Assembly: GCA_963931865.1 (NCBI GenBank)
Contig: OZ007509.1
Span: forward strand, 7,823,027 to 7,887,026
Direction: 5' to 3'
Length of the DNA: 64,000 nt
Source: Axinella damicornis
Lineage: Eukaryota; Porifera; Demospongiae; Axinellida; Axinellidae
Position numbers and translations under genes: made by a program
The notes under the pieces: generated by a model
Seen by the model: the letters and a program-made list of their open reading frames with translations, nothing else
What the model was told of the DNA's origin: nothing
Databases searched by the model: none
Shown here: one piece after another, positions 31,501 through 42,182 of the stretch
Numbering within the stretch: the stretch's first letter is position 1
Layout: each line of letters starts with the position of its first letter

Positions 31501-32340
31501 TTTGGAGTTGTGAGTCTGGGCACACACCTAGATTAATAAGGACAAAATAATTTTACGCACCAGATTTAGGGATGGCATGCCACATAGCTACTTCACATCT
31601 CCAAGAATTTAGGGATGGTATGTCATGTAATTACACATCATCAACCCCATTCCATCCCTATAGGGTTGGGGATGACCACTGTTTAGCTACCTTGAAATCC
31701 ATTACTGCACAACAAGGTTCAGCGACACAAAACTTTGACTCTTAGTACACGTGGTGAGGTTCTGATTGAGGCTGAATTTTAGAAGGTTGTAGCGCTTCAG
31801 TAGCACATGTACCACGTCTGTAAAAGACGTGGGAGGCCACTGCATGCACTGAAAAAATGCTAATTTAAAACAACCCAAGAGCGGTTAGTGCAGTTTCTAT
31901 ACATGTTCCATTACATGTGGTAGCTATGTAGGAGTTAAGGCCTCAATAAATCCCTCAAGTATCATACCTAGTGAAACGATACTTTGAAGTATGTATCACA
32001 CTTGAAATTGATGTCACACACCCTTAACTCCTACATATGATGTGACATATATCTAAGACATACCAGAGTACATTGAATGAAATGTATACGTACTTCAAAA
32101 GTATCAATTCACTATGCAATCCTTGGTATGGTACTATCATTACACTCCTGGTAGGGGAAAAATTGTGCCGCGTAATTAATTAAGTAATTAATAATCAAAC
32201 CTCATAGCTCGCAGGAGAGATTCTGACTACACAGTCATGATGGCTATCATGCAGTTAGACAAATGTATAGCTAATGATTGTGCTGAAACTCACCTTGGTG
32301 GTGGAGATACAAGCGCTTTTGTTGTGCCGTCGGCCGCCAT
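28527..32340 (-). CDS. STELLO/DUF288-like glycosyltransferase-like membrane protein
   Basis: Type II Golgi-type membrane protein related to plant STELLO proteins (DUF288). Exon 1 is 32294-32340 (MAADGTTKALVSPPP, GTGAGT donor). Exon 2 is 28527-31527, after a TAG acceptor, giving 1015 residues. Exon 2 alone has no ATG before residue 100; its first in-frame start-like codon is GTG, so the short upstream exon supplies the start. A single membrane helix (LLFICVCVLLVVLLLFF) follows about 25 residues in. The first catalytic-like domain has VEGWCLVIIGDRRSLKVYE, GRKNVGYLYAIMHGA and IWDFDDDN, the DUF288 signature with a D-rich metal-site-like motif. Then come two 86-residue tandem repeats. The C-terminal half has AVVFLPYSVMSYKLTEIYSL, resembling the second domain of STELLO-type proteins. 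Substrate unknown. Confidence 0.85.
29781..30300 (-). repeat. In-gene tandem duplication, 258 bp (86 codons) x 2
   Basis: Two adjacent copies encode TDLYQxSE-x-LVEFL, RWEGKGNTL, ITLLQRWL, VGY-x-FPEL and APWSSPTPQPNKLVKR. The unit repeats with an exact 258-bp offset and very high nucleotide identity (the TTGGTGAAGACCAAGGTGCA block is the same in both). This makes the duplication recent and in frame. Confidence 0.93.
31528..32293 (-). other. Intron of the STELLO-like gene
   Basis: Contains a two-copy ATTTAGGGATGG motif (31565, 31609) and an imperfect inverted repeat about 31920-32040 (GTAGGAGTTAAGG / CCTTAACTCCTAC). No ORF of note. Confidence 0.7.
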
Positions 32341-32599
32341 TGCTTGATCGCTCTCTTCGATGTTGGTTGCCAGTACAGTCTTACGAAGGCCCCACAAAGA
32401 ATCTGACCACACAGCTGTAATCGCTGTCGTTCACTGACGCTGCTGTAATAACGTCGTGTCTTCCCTTTGGCCGCCATTGCTAGCGATCGACAGAGCGTGG
32501 TTGCCACGTGGCATGTGTGTTAATTGGAACTCACTGCGATACTTAGCTTGCGCTACATCGAGTCACAACTGGGGTTGCAACTGCTACCAGGAGTGCGGT

Positions 32600-33110
32600 T
32601 GCCCCTGTGTGTCTGTGTGTCTGTGTGTCTGTCTGTGCATGACGGAAGTGGGATGTTCGTGGGGCGGGACTAGACTATAGTGACGTGTGACCTTCGTACT
32701 TTACTGAACCTCGAACTCCGCGAAGAATGTTCGAGAACATTAAGGGCTGCAATCCAGCTGGCGCTGCAATTGGGGGAGCAGCAGTCGAAGCGGACGCAAT
32801 CGGGGAGCAGCAGCTGAAGTGGACGCGATCGTGAGCAGCAGCTGAAGCGGACGCAAGCGGCGAGCATGCAGCAGTAGCAGAAGCGGGCGCAATCGGGGAG
32901 CAGCAGCTGGAAGCGGACGCAAACGGGGAGCAGCAGTTGAAGCAGGGATGCAATCGGGCCCGGGAGCGGACGCAATCGGGGGGGGCAAGCGGACGCAATC
33001 GGGGAGCAGCAGCTCTGCACAGAGAGCTGTCCGGCGCCTTGATAGGCGAACGAGGGGGAAGTAGCTGAGCGAGCGAAGCGAGCGAAGCTACTTGTATATA
33101 TATATCTTGC
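32600..33110 (+). repeat. Composite repeat: GGAAGTGGGATGTTCG head plus GCAGCAGC minisatellite, copy 1
   Basis: The head reads GGAAGTGGGATGTTCGTGGG, then GTGACGTGTGACCTTCGTAC, then TGTTCGAGAAC. The tail is a variable array of GGGGAGCAGCAG and AAGCGGACGCAATC words. It ends AGAGAGCTGTCCGG and GAAGTAGCTGAGCGAGCGAA. The plus strand of the sister copy at 56704 is open over the array. Confidence 0.8.
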
Positions 33111-33290
33111 AACAAGGACTAACAGAAACTGCACTAACTAGCTATACTCCTTGACTAAGTATTCTTGCAGTGTGTTTGAGAACAACTAACTCACTGATGT
33201 GAGAATGGCAACAGTACCGATTGCTGTGGTGAGAGTTACTGGCTCACCTTACATGGATATAAATTAGGTTTGTTGACCTCTAAGCTTTTA

Positions 33291-34257
33291 TTGCATGATA
33301 CCCTACAAGTTCAAAGGATCAGGTGTGCCAATATCTGGCATATGGCACTGCTGTGACATCATCACATAGCAACACACATCACGAAGCAACATCCAATCAG
33401 GTGCATGCAATAAATTAGTTATAGCATGGCAACACGGGCTGCATGCCAGATATTGGCACTGCTGTGACGTAAAGCCCGAGGGTCGCAGCCCTTGTTGCCA
33501 TGCTATCAATACATTAAGATTTTAACCGTGTGTTGTCCATCCGTCCGTGTGTAACGGAAGTGGGATGTTCGTGGGGCGGGACTAGACTATAGTGACGCGC
33601 GACCTTCGTACTTCAATTTACTGAACCGCGAGCTCAGCGTAGAGTGTTCGAGAATAGTGGACATGGCTGGAATCTTCCAGAACAGCTGGCGGGGAGCAGC
33701 AGCCGAGCAGCCGAAGGGGATGCAATCGGGAAGCAGTTGAAACGGACGCAATCGAGAGCAGCAGCTGAAGTGGACGCAAGCGGCGAGCAACAGCTGAAGC
33801 GGATGCAAGACGGGAGCTCAGCAGAAATTGAAGCAGATCGAGGCAATCGCGCGGGGAGCAGCAGCTGAAGCAGACGCAATCGGGGAGCAGCAGCTCTGCA
33901 CAGAGAGCTATCCGGCACAGGATTACGCACGGTAGGCGAACAAGGAGGAAGTAGCTGAGCGAGCGAAGCGAGCTCAGCTACTTGTAAGTATTAGTTATAG
34001 CATGGCAACAAGGGCTGTATGCCAGATATTGGCACTGCTGTGATGTAAAGCCCGAGGGCCGCAGGCCCGAGGGCTTTACATCACAGCAATGCCAATATCT
34101 GGCATGCAGCCCGTGTTGCCATGCTATAACTAATTTATTGCATGCACCTGATTGGATGTTGCTTCGTGATGTGTGTTGCTATGTGATGATGTCACAGCAG
34201 TGCCATATGCCAGATATTGGCACACCTGATCCTTTGAACTTGTAGGGTATCATGCAA
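33291..34257. mobile_element. Large foldback element, arms about 200 bp, carrying copy 2 of the composite repeat
   Basis: The left arm 33291-33490 is complemented by 34054-34257, with outer words TTGCATGATACCCTACAAG and CTTGTAGGGTATCATGCAA. The loop carries a second composite repeat (33545-33990). Close to the right arm sits a nested hairpin (34035-34080) with GTAAAGCCCGAGGG and its complement. No transposase frame is seen. Confidence 0.88.
33545..33990 (+). repeat. Composite GCAGCAGC repeat, copy 2
   Basis: Same head (GGAAGTGGGATGTTCGTGGG) and same end (AGAGAGCTATCCGG, GAAGTAGCTGAGCGAGCGAA) as the copy at 32600, with a shorter and rearranged minisatellite. Confidence 0.8.
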
Positions 34258-34392
34258 TAACTAATACATATTATATGAGTGCTGTGAAGCACAAAAGAGC
34301 ATTCAAGTATAGTGCAACCATGCATGTATATAGCTATACTTGGAACCCTCCTTGGCTTCTTTGCTGCAGGGACATCCAGAGCCACATATATA

Positions 34393-34439
34393 CTAGCCTT
34401 GTTCCCTGGCTCCTACAGCCCGGGAACAAGGCTAGCCAT
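34393..34439. mobile_element. Palindromic MITE, TAGCCTTGTTCCCTGG variant
   Basis: TAGCCTTGTTCCCTGGCTCC ... GCCCGGGAACAAGGCTA, with a loop of only a few bases. From 34484 to 34605 there are about three degenerate copies of a GGAACTAAGCCTTCC-like unit. Confidence 0.7.
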
Positions 34440-34750
34440 AGCTAATATATTTGCAGCATGTGGTCTTTCATTAATTTCCGTTCAGGAACTAAGCCTCCCA
34501 ACTAGCTACCAATTTTGGGAACGGATAAGCCTTCCCACAAACCACCAATTGAGGAACCTAAGCCTTCCCACAAACTAGGAATTCAGGAACTAAGCCTTCG
34601 AACGGCCTTCCAGACTCCAGTGGACCCGTCTACACCCGTTAGCGGCATGCTACGCATGCCCTGCCTAGGACATGTAGTAGTCCTTCACACCTCCAAAATT
34701 TCACCATATGCAGTTGTAAGGATTTGTGTGAAACCCAGCTAAGTAGGTGC

Positions 34751-35086
34751 AAGAGTGTATAATAATAAGAAGAGAGTATCGAACTCGCTATAGGCGGAGA
34801 TGAATGTATGCGGAAAGTAACGTGACATCCAGTATGGTGCACGTGATCCACACGGACTCGTCAACTATTGTACTCCCCAATATGGCCGAGTTTACTTGCT
34901 GCACACACGCCTTGATCGTCGAGTCAAAGAGGCTAGCTAGCTGTGGTACGGTAGCCATGGCATCTATGTCAGGTAAGATTGTGTTATTGACGTTAGCACC
35001 ATACCGGATGTCACGTTACTTTCCGCATACATTCAACGTTAGCCTATAGCGAGTTTGATACTCTCTTCTTATTATTATACACTCTT
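34751..35086. mobile_element. MITE with about 83-bp TIRs
   Basis: Left arm AAGAGTGTATAATAATAAG ... GGAAAGTAACGTGACATCC; right arm is its near-perfect complement. The interior of about 170 bp is non-coding as far as I can tell. Confidence 0.88.
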
Positions 35087-35841
35087 GGTAGGTGTGAAAT
35101 AACAAATTGGGCTTTGTGCAGCCATATAGTTGTACTAGAGCTAGCTGACTTACGCAGTACAGTACCGCAAAGGTCTTCCATATAAGGTTTAAACCAAAAG
35201 GTGTGAGGGACTACTACATGTCTTTACTAGTTCAACGCTCCTTCGCCGCCTTCGGCGGCTCATGTGCTCCTGGTTCCCGATAAGTAGAAGTATAATCTCG
35301 TGCCCAGCTCCATCTATGCGCGCCCCCGCGGAGGTGGAGTTTTGAGTGAGATTTCTTGGTGAGATTTCTTGTCACCAACACCTTTCTCTCCTGGGATTTG
35401 AGATGGCTAATGAAATCAAAGAGCATGCATGAGCGTAATTTATTATTATGTCACTGATCGATTGAGGAGTCAGTTTAAACAGCTCGTAACGAGGACTTTC
35501 TTCATTGTTGGTTCATGACACCCCATAGTAGACCTTTCATCCATCTCCAACTTCGAAAAACAATGGTACGCACGTACGTACATACGTATTTAGTGAGAAA
35601 TAGATCCCCCATTCAGAGCCTCACGCTAATGCGATCGGCAATTATCTATGCACGGTTACCAGGGTATTGATATACAAATACATCACATGGTCTCACTGTT
35701 GTACTCACGCATTTATCACCACAAATTATGCTCAGCATAATTTCCACTAGTTATCTTGCCAGTAGTGCAACTAAGAGTCCACTAGTTATCTTGCCAGTAG
35801 TGCAACTAAGAGTCTAGCTACGTGCACGACTAGAAATGTAA
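35087..35841. other. No gene recognised
   Basis: Holds the small hairpin CGCCGCCTTCGGCGG (about 35243) and a 34-bp tandem duplication around CCACTAGTTATCTTGCCAG (35745-35815). The stretch about 35600-35640 (ATAGATCCCCCATTCA, GCTAATGCGATCGGCAA) recurs with a poly-C expansion at 62610-62680. Confidence 0.5.
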
Positions 35842-35844
35842 TTA

Positions 35845-35931
35845 GCCTCGTTCCCAGGCTCCTCCCCAGGTTTTTGCCGCATACTGAACAGTATGCGACA
35901 AAAGCTGGGGTGCGAGCCTGGAACGCGGCTA
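35845..35931. mobile_element. Palindromic MITE with near-perfect 9-bp TSD
   Basis: TAGCCTCGTTCCCAGGCTCC ... GAGCCTGGAACGCGGCTA around an inner GCATACTG / CAGTATGC hairpin. The flanks AAATGTAAT and AATTGTAAT differ at one position. Confidence 0.82.
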
Positions 35932-36647
35932 AATTGTAATTTGGTGCTGGATGCCTGACCCAGGTCCTTGAAGGGCTACTGGTTGTTAGACGCTAACTAC
36001 ATGACTGCAATTTTACGTGCTTACCTCTTGCTGCTGGCCATGAAGCTACACAGGCGCTATCTCGGAGGGAAGAGTAGTATAACCGTACTGTCGTACAATA
36101 ATTTGGCGCCAGAGGACGGCCAAGGTGCACAAAATTTAATTAGCTGAGTAGCTTTTATGGCTGCAGTATGGCTTGATGTGTACCAGAGGACGGCCAAGGT
36201 TGACCTTTGCTAATCGGGTCTCATTAAAGTCACGTGTAATCCGATAATATAGATTACGTAATGAATCTTAAGTACAGTACTTCCATAGACAATGTTTCGA
36301 CAGTTTTCAACATCGAGCCCCGACGCAATCACCTGGAATATCGACTCGCAGGGAAGCGTAGGCATCTGTTGTCAATATAAAAGGCCGAGCCCTTCAAGAT
36401 TCAGCTGAGGTATGGCAGAAACGAGTGGAAGTAGTCTCCCGGTCTAGAGGGTCCCCACGCGCGCCGCAAACGTCGGCCCTGCGAGACTAGAGTGGAGGTT
36501 CGGGGCCGTCTCGTCCATTTGCAAAGCGCGTTCGAGGATTGCCAACTGGGAGCACTCCACAGCAGCCCCAGAAACGATCTTCTAATCGTACAGCTATTTG
36601 CAATAACTTTTAATAACCGTCCACTGTCACATGACAGAAAGGTAATT

Positions 36648-37560
36648 GGGGCGAGCCTGAGCGAGCCCCACATAGACGAGTTTGCTGTGAATTTTCCATA
36701 TATTTCTTTCTTTCTTTATATCTATCTATCGTACGTCGTGCCGTAAATCACTTCCTGCTCGTATTTTGCGTGTCATTGCGTCATGCGTTAATTCAAACCA
36801 CAAGCGAACTCACCATTCAACGACTGAGACACGAACTGAACGGTCTACCTCAACAAGGATGGAGACTATAGCGCGCGGTGAGGAGCTAAAGCATTTCATG
36901 AAGACGGGGAGAGTTGCTTCAAGCGATCTCGCTCATGTCCTGCATGCAGAGCACATCATATGGTGTGTAGCATAGCTACATAGCTAGCTAGCTAGAATTG
37001 CATGCAGGCTTTAATACTGCATGCATGCAGGCTTTAATACTGCATGCATGCAGGCTTTAATACTGCATGCATGCAGGCTTTAATACTGCATGCATGCAGG
37101 CTTTAATACTGCATGCATGCAGGCTTTAATACTGCATGCATAGCTATAAACCATCACGGTGTGTTAGACTGTTGCTTCAGCTATTGCCAGAGGATGGGAA
37201 CTTGACTGGCCTGCGCTCGGTAACACGTAACCCACTGACTGACCAGTCATGACAGATCTGGCATCAGCAGAGAACGAGAAAGTCGCCCTCCGGTGGTGAC
37301 AACAAAGACAGAGAGCTCTCCTGGACCTACCTAGCTGCTTCTGCTAACCTGATTCGCAGTTGCTGTGAAGTGCACGGGTGTATTTTTAGTGTCATAACTT
37401 CTGGTGTGATCTGTGTCCTTAAGTTGTGCTATGCTCTCTGTCACATTCTGATGACATGCGCTGACAGTCATGCATATGCATCTGCTCCATGTAGGAACAC
37501 ATGCGCATGCAACTGCTCCATACACATTCGACAACTGTACTCGCTCAGGCTCGCCCCACA
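36648..37560. mobile_element. Element bounded by GGGGCGAGCCTGAGCGA
   Basis: The left end is GGGGCGAGCCTGAGCGAGCC; the right end is its complement (TCGCTCAGGCTCGCCCC, 37541-37557). Inside is the six-copy GCAGGCTTTAATACTGCATG array and a block with TGTCTTTGTTGTCACCACCG on the minus strand. That block recurs in relatives at 49355 and 55980. The short frame METIARGEELKHFMKTGRVA in the left half is of unknown meaning. Confidence 0.6.
37000..37142. repeat. Tandem repeat, 23-bp unit, about 6 copies
   Basis: Near-identical GCAGGCTTTAATACTGCATG-containing units with ATGCAT junctions. Located inside the 36648-37560 element. Confidence 0.92.
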
Positions 37561-38056
37561 ATGTTCTGCATTCGTCTAGTAATTATTCGTGACGTATGCA
37601 GTGGCCAACCTCCTCTCAGCCTGGATGTACGTGTACCTTGCGTGCACTACTGTGGCTTTGTGGTGAAGACCGTTGTGACCGAGTTAACAGCAAGGGACTG
37701 CCCCGTTGGCTTGGGCGCATGGCCGCACGCGCAGTGCACGCGCCGCTATTGTTGGGCGCATGGTCGCTTGCGCAGTACGCGCGGCGCTATTGTTCTTGAG
37801 ACAACATGTTCGGCCACATGTTCTGACCTCTGGTGACTGTTGTACATCTTGGACGTCTGTCGCTATCTTTTTTTTTCTTTTCTTCCGCTGTGTTCTGCTG
37901 GTGGGGAAATGAGCGCACCGAACAGCAAACAATAAACAAACAGCGCCGGCAAACCGAGCAACGCAAGCAACAGATAAACCAGCGCACCAACCACAAAAGT
38001 GGACAACAACACGCCCGCGTTCACAGCGTGATCAGTGAGGGCCGGTCTGGAGGTGC

Positions 38057-38401
38057 ATGCCACCTCCAGCACTCCTCCCCCTTGACCCGACCTTTTTTCA
38101 GGAGAGGGAAGGGGGGAGGTTTATGCCCTCACTTCCGCCAACTAGCTCGGAGGAGCCATTCCACTGCCCCTCATGCGCCGCAGCTGAACAGCAGCAGATC
38201 ATCAGATACCAGCCTGTTAGCAAACAAGAGCGGACAACAGTCCAAGGCTCGCTCACGAAGACTAGTCAGTACCAACGAGAACTTTTGCCCAGGTACAATC
38301 TTCACTGGGGAGCTCTGACACAACCTTCGTCACTGTCAATGACAATAGGAGAGTCAGCGCTGCCGCGTGCTTCGTCTTTCTACATTGATCAGACCTCCTA
38401 A
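38057..38401 (+). other. Unrecognised ORF, 114 codons
   Basis: Frame from MPPPALLPLDPTFF to FYIDQTS with stop. It contains FHCPSCAAAEQQQ and YQRELLPRYNLHWG. The amino-acid mix looks less repetitive than neighbouring ORFs, but no family is recognised. Could be a fragment of a transposon protein or a lone exon. Confidence 0.2.
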
Positions 38402-38458
38402 ACAGCTGCTGAACTGACAGACATCAAACACATGAATAAAACAGTTCTGCGCATGTAG

Positions 38459-38562
38459 CTATTCCATTCCAGTATTCCAGTATTCCATTCCACCGTTCCA
38501 TTCCAGTATTCCATTCCACCATTCCATTCCACCATTCCATTCCACCATTCCATTCCACCGAA
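38459..38562. repeat. (TTCCA)n / GGAAT-type pentamer repeat
   Basis: About 20 pentamers with CCATT, CCAGT and CCACC variants. Confidence 0.85.
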
Positions 38563-38574
38563 TGTAGACACCCC

Positions 38575-38860
38575 TGATGGTTCTGGTGGTTTTGATGGTT
38601 TTGGAGGTTTTGACTCATGGTTCTGGTGGTTTTTGGTTTTGGTGGTTTTGGTGGTTACGATGGTTTTGATGGTTTCGAAGGTTAGGGCTGAAGGTTCAGG
38701 TGGTTTTGAAGGTTCCGACTGAAGGTTCGGATGGTGGTTTTGATGGTATTGGTGTTTTTGGTGGTTTTATTGGTTGTTAGCTACTTCAACAAGGTAGTTT
38801 CCACAGTGATGGTTTTGGAGGTTTTGATGGTTTGCATGATCGCATGGTTTTGATGGTTTT
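38575..38860. repeat. (GGTTTTGAT)n nonamer-type repeat, plus orientation
   Basis: Degenerate GGTTTTGxTGGTTTTGG units. The complement (CCATCAAAAC) forms the separate array at 39378-39550. Each array adjoins a copy of TAGTTTCCACAGTGAT. Confidence 0.8.
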
Positions 38861-39044
38861 GGCATAATCTACATTTTCTCTCGTACCCAGGCCCATGGCC
38901 CAAGGTTACGCTGGGCGTGTAATCCCCCTGCATGGTGCATGTTGCCACTGGGTCCACCACCACTAGACAAAAGCCTGCATGTATACAACTAGCTAGCTTC
39001 CCATGCAGCTTGAGGTGCAACCATGAGCTAGCCTTTTGGGTAAT

Positions 39045-39235
39045 CTCCAACCATGATGTTTTGCAGTGGCACATTCCACAGTGGAGAAGGCACTGAGATA
39101 ACCCTTCCCTGTTTATAGTACATGCATGCAAGAGGAAGGGTTTTTTTATATCCAGGCTCTGGGTCACAACCATATTGCATCTCAGTGCCACCTCCACTGT
39201 GGAATATGCCTCTGCAAAGCATCATGGTTGGTTTG
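39045..39235. repeat. Inverted repeat, about 85-bp arms
   Basis: ACCATGATGTTTTGCAG...CACTGAGAT is complemented by ATCTCAGTGCC...GCAAAGCATCATGGT, with AGGGAAGG/AAGGGTTT-like inner arms. It lies between the two GGTTTTGAT-type arrays. Confidence 0.65.
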
Positions 39236-39377
39236 GTCACGATCATTTGCAGCTCATAATTATAATCATAGTGCATCTGTGTTGTTGCTGTACTCACAAC
39301 TCATGACTGCAAGCAAGTCATGTCATGGGATGACAATTGTATTGTTACTTCAACAATGTAGCTAGCTAGTTTCCACA

Positions 39378-39550
39378 GTGATCAAAACCTCCAAAACTAT
39401 CAAAACCTTCAAAACCATCAAAACCATCAAAACCTTCAAAACCATCAAAACCTCCAAAACCATCAAAACTCGCCTTCAAAACCATCAAAACCTCCAAAAC
39501 CATCAAAACCTCCAGAACCATGAAAACCACCAAAACCATCCAAACGACCA
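39378..39550. repeat. (CCATCAAAAC)n repeat, inverse of the array at 38575
   Basis: About 17 degenerate CAAAACCATC/CAAAACCTCC units, interrupted once by TCGCCTT. Confidence 0.85.
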
Positions 39551-40224
39551 AAACAATAGGTGCATTTACGCTCTATTATCTATGGGTGCATGAAAACCAT
39601 GTTAACTCTTTAAGGCCCAAATTTCTTCATTTTCAGTCTATAGAACACTTAAACATACTCTAATTTCTGTTCCCTGGCGTTGCTGGGCTCGAAACTGCTA
39701 ACACAGGTAATTTCAGCTATACTAAGTGTATACGTGCTTAACCACGCCCACCAATTAACGGACTTGCAATCAAGTCTCCCGAGAAATGGCAACCCGCTGT
39801 AGCTGAAAAACGGGCGATGTATGCTGGAAATGGAGGCCCTACAAAGTCAGACGGCTACTTTCTGACCCCATTTATGCCAAAAGTGATGGAAATGGCCCTC
39901 CCAGTGCCGACCAGGACCTTTCTACCGCGGAGCCCAGACACGGCCATGCTGTTTGCACCCTCCGGGTGCACCCACCCACCTCCCCCTGTCCCGCCCTTTC
40001 TGCTGTCGCAGAACCAATCTCCCAAGGATATTGCCGGACACAAGTGTTGCCGGATGAAGCTGAAAGTCTCATGTTGCAGATATGCAACGTTAGGACTTAA
40101 ATAACAATAGCTGCATGACAAAGTATCTATGGTGAAACCCATGTGCATGACCGTCAAAACCGCGAAAACCACCAAACCGGTTTGATCAAATTATTATAAT
40201 TTCATTTACTATACTATCCCCTAT

Positions 40225-42012
40225 ATAATATAATTCGCCATAGATGAATGAATGAATGAATGAAATATTTTATTTGAGTGACACGCATTACAAAATGCCC
40301 GGCCTGATTAGGCCTATGAGTCACTAGACTAGTACAAAAATTGGTAACAATTTACAAACCGATTAAATATTTAAGAGCCTACATCTAGCTTTATACATGT
40401 TATACAGATTTTTACTTATTATACCACTATGTTTAGTCGCACAAAGAATATATTTAAATTTGTCGATAAGGGGGAGGGGGGTAAATGAATCATCCAGATA
40501 AGATAAACAGCTAAAAAAGTGATATCTCAGATCTTCTAGAGCAGGGCACTCCATTACGAAATGGAATTCAGTTTCCACAGAATTTAGCAGACACAATTTG
40601 CAAGTCCGGAGGTGGTATGGGGTCTTTGGAGCACAGTAGCGACCAGTCTCGACATGAAGTGGGAGGCAACCCCCACGGAGGGCAGCCATGACCCACCGGT
40701 GTCCCTTGCAGAGGATATTACGCATGTAGCTCTCAGGTCCAGGATTTTGTTTTATTATCCTATAGTTATGTAACCTACCCCCTGAGTCAGTACTATAGGC
40801 ATTTGGATTCCAGATACGCACTTTCCAGTTACAATTAGCCCTATCAGTAAGCTTAGCAATGATTATGGTTTGAAACTCCCTAGCAGATAGGCTTGTTACA
40901 TTGTCTGGGTTTAAATGGCCAAGGTTGATGTGGGTAAGTAACTTCTTAACATGGAAACACCAGGAGGATTTGCCCTTATTGGCTAGTGCTAATGACCAGT
41001 TAAAAATCTTTTTAGTAAGCCGACTACCATCCATTGTAGCGAGGCGGTACCAAAGTTTAAGCCTCTCAAACTGGTGTCTACACGAGACTGGGATCCATCC
41101 CGAGTCACCCTCCAGGAGATCCACTGGACAATTTTTACCAACACCCATTATGTGTCTAATTGCCTTGTTCTGAAGGGTTTGAAACTTGGGGAAGGTTTTG
41201 AAACCCCAGACACCCGCCCCATAGTCCATCCTAGGTATTACTAGTGATTCATATAGCTAGTGAGCTGAAGGCTTCAAATGGGAAATTACCAAATTGCTTT
41301 GATTTGGATATAAGGAGACCCAAAGCTTTTCTAGCAGAATCAGTAAGTGCAGTAGCACAGCTTTGGAAATCCAGGTGTTCATCAAGCCAGATTCCAAGGT
41401 ATTTGTATGAAGGTAGCTACAACTTCTATCTTTGAAGGGCCGCATTTGAATTCAAAAGAGGTTCTAGGCTGGGACTTCTGCCTGAAGTGAACAATTTTTG
41501 TTTTGCTAATATTTAAGTGGAGTAGCCAACATCCACACCAGGAGTCAAGTGCATTGAGCATGCGCTGGAGGTCCTCTTCCATTTCAGCCATGAGGGCAAT
41601 GTCATCAGCAAACACGAGGAGGGCTAGGATGATTTCGCCACACTTTACTCCTAAGCCAAGCTTCTTTATCTCTTCAATTAGGCCATTGATGAAGAGGTTG
41701 AACAAAGTTGGGGACAGCAGACAGCCCTGTTTAACACCAGAAGTTACAGGGATTGGTTCGGAGGTGGTATCGTTGATCCTAACAATGTACTCAGTACTTC
41801 TATATAGGGATTTGAGTAGGTCTAAGAATTTCTCACCAATTCCATAATGGCATAGCCTGTACCACAAGAGGTCTCTATCTACATGCATGCACTGTCAAAG
41901 GCTTTTTTAAGGTCTACAAAGGCAACAAACGTGGGTAGCTTATTCAATTTTCTAGCTCCAATAACACTGTAAATGACAAAGATATGGTCCAAACAGGAAC
42001 GGTCAGGTCTAA
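40225..42012 (-). mobile_element. 5'-truncated non-LTR retrotransposon (RT + C-terminal zinc cluster)
   Basis: Read on the minus strand: VFVAFVDLKKAFD-type motif (about 41900-41940), GVKQGCLLSPTLFNLFINGL, FADDIALMAEM and LLHLNISKTKIVHF. After a frame break near 41380 and 41240 comes LQNKAIRHIMGV, then the cysteine cluster CKLCLLNSVETEFHFVMECP. The element ends in a tetranucleotide tail (TTCA on the sense strand; TGAATGAATGAATGAA at 40244 on plus), typical of CR1/L2-like insertions. There is a frame break after AFDSAC near 41885. Dead copy. Confidence 0.85.
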
Positions 42013-42182
42013 AATGTGAAAGTTCATGGCGCGTCCGGCGCTAGCCTAGCCTGGTACGGGTTTGGAGTCAATTGCAAGATGCACAGCGGGCGGCGGCACG
42101 TATTTATGATTGGGGGGGTAAGCCAGTGGCGTAGCCTACGCACGCTGCCGAAGGCAGTGCATAGAGGCGCGCGAGAGACGCC

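Noticed and set aside
32670..33134. 150-codon minus-strand ORFs with Ala/Ser/Pro/Arg repeats
   Set aside because: Produced by the GCAGCAG/GCGGACGC minisatellite in the composite repeat.
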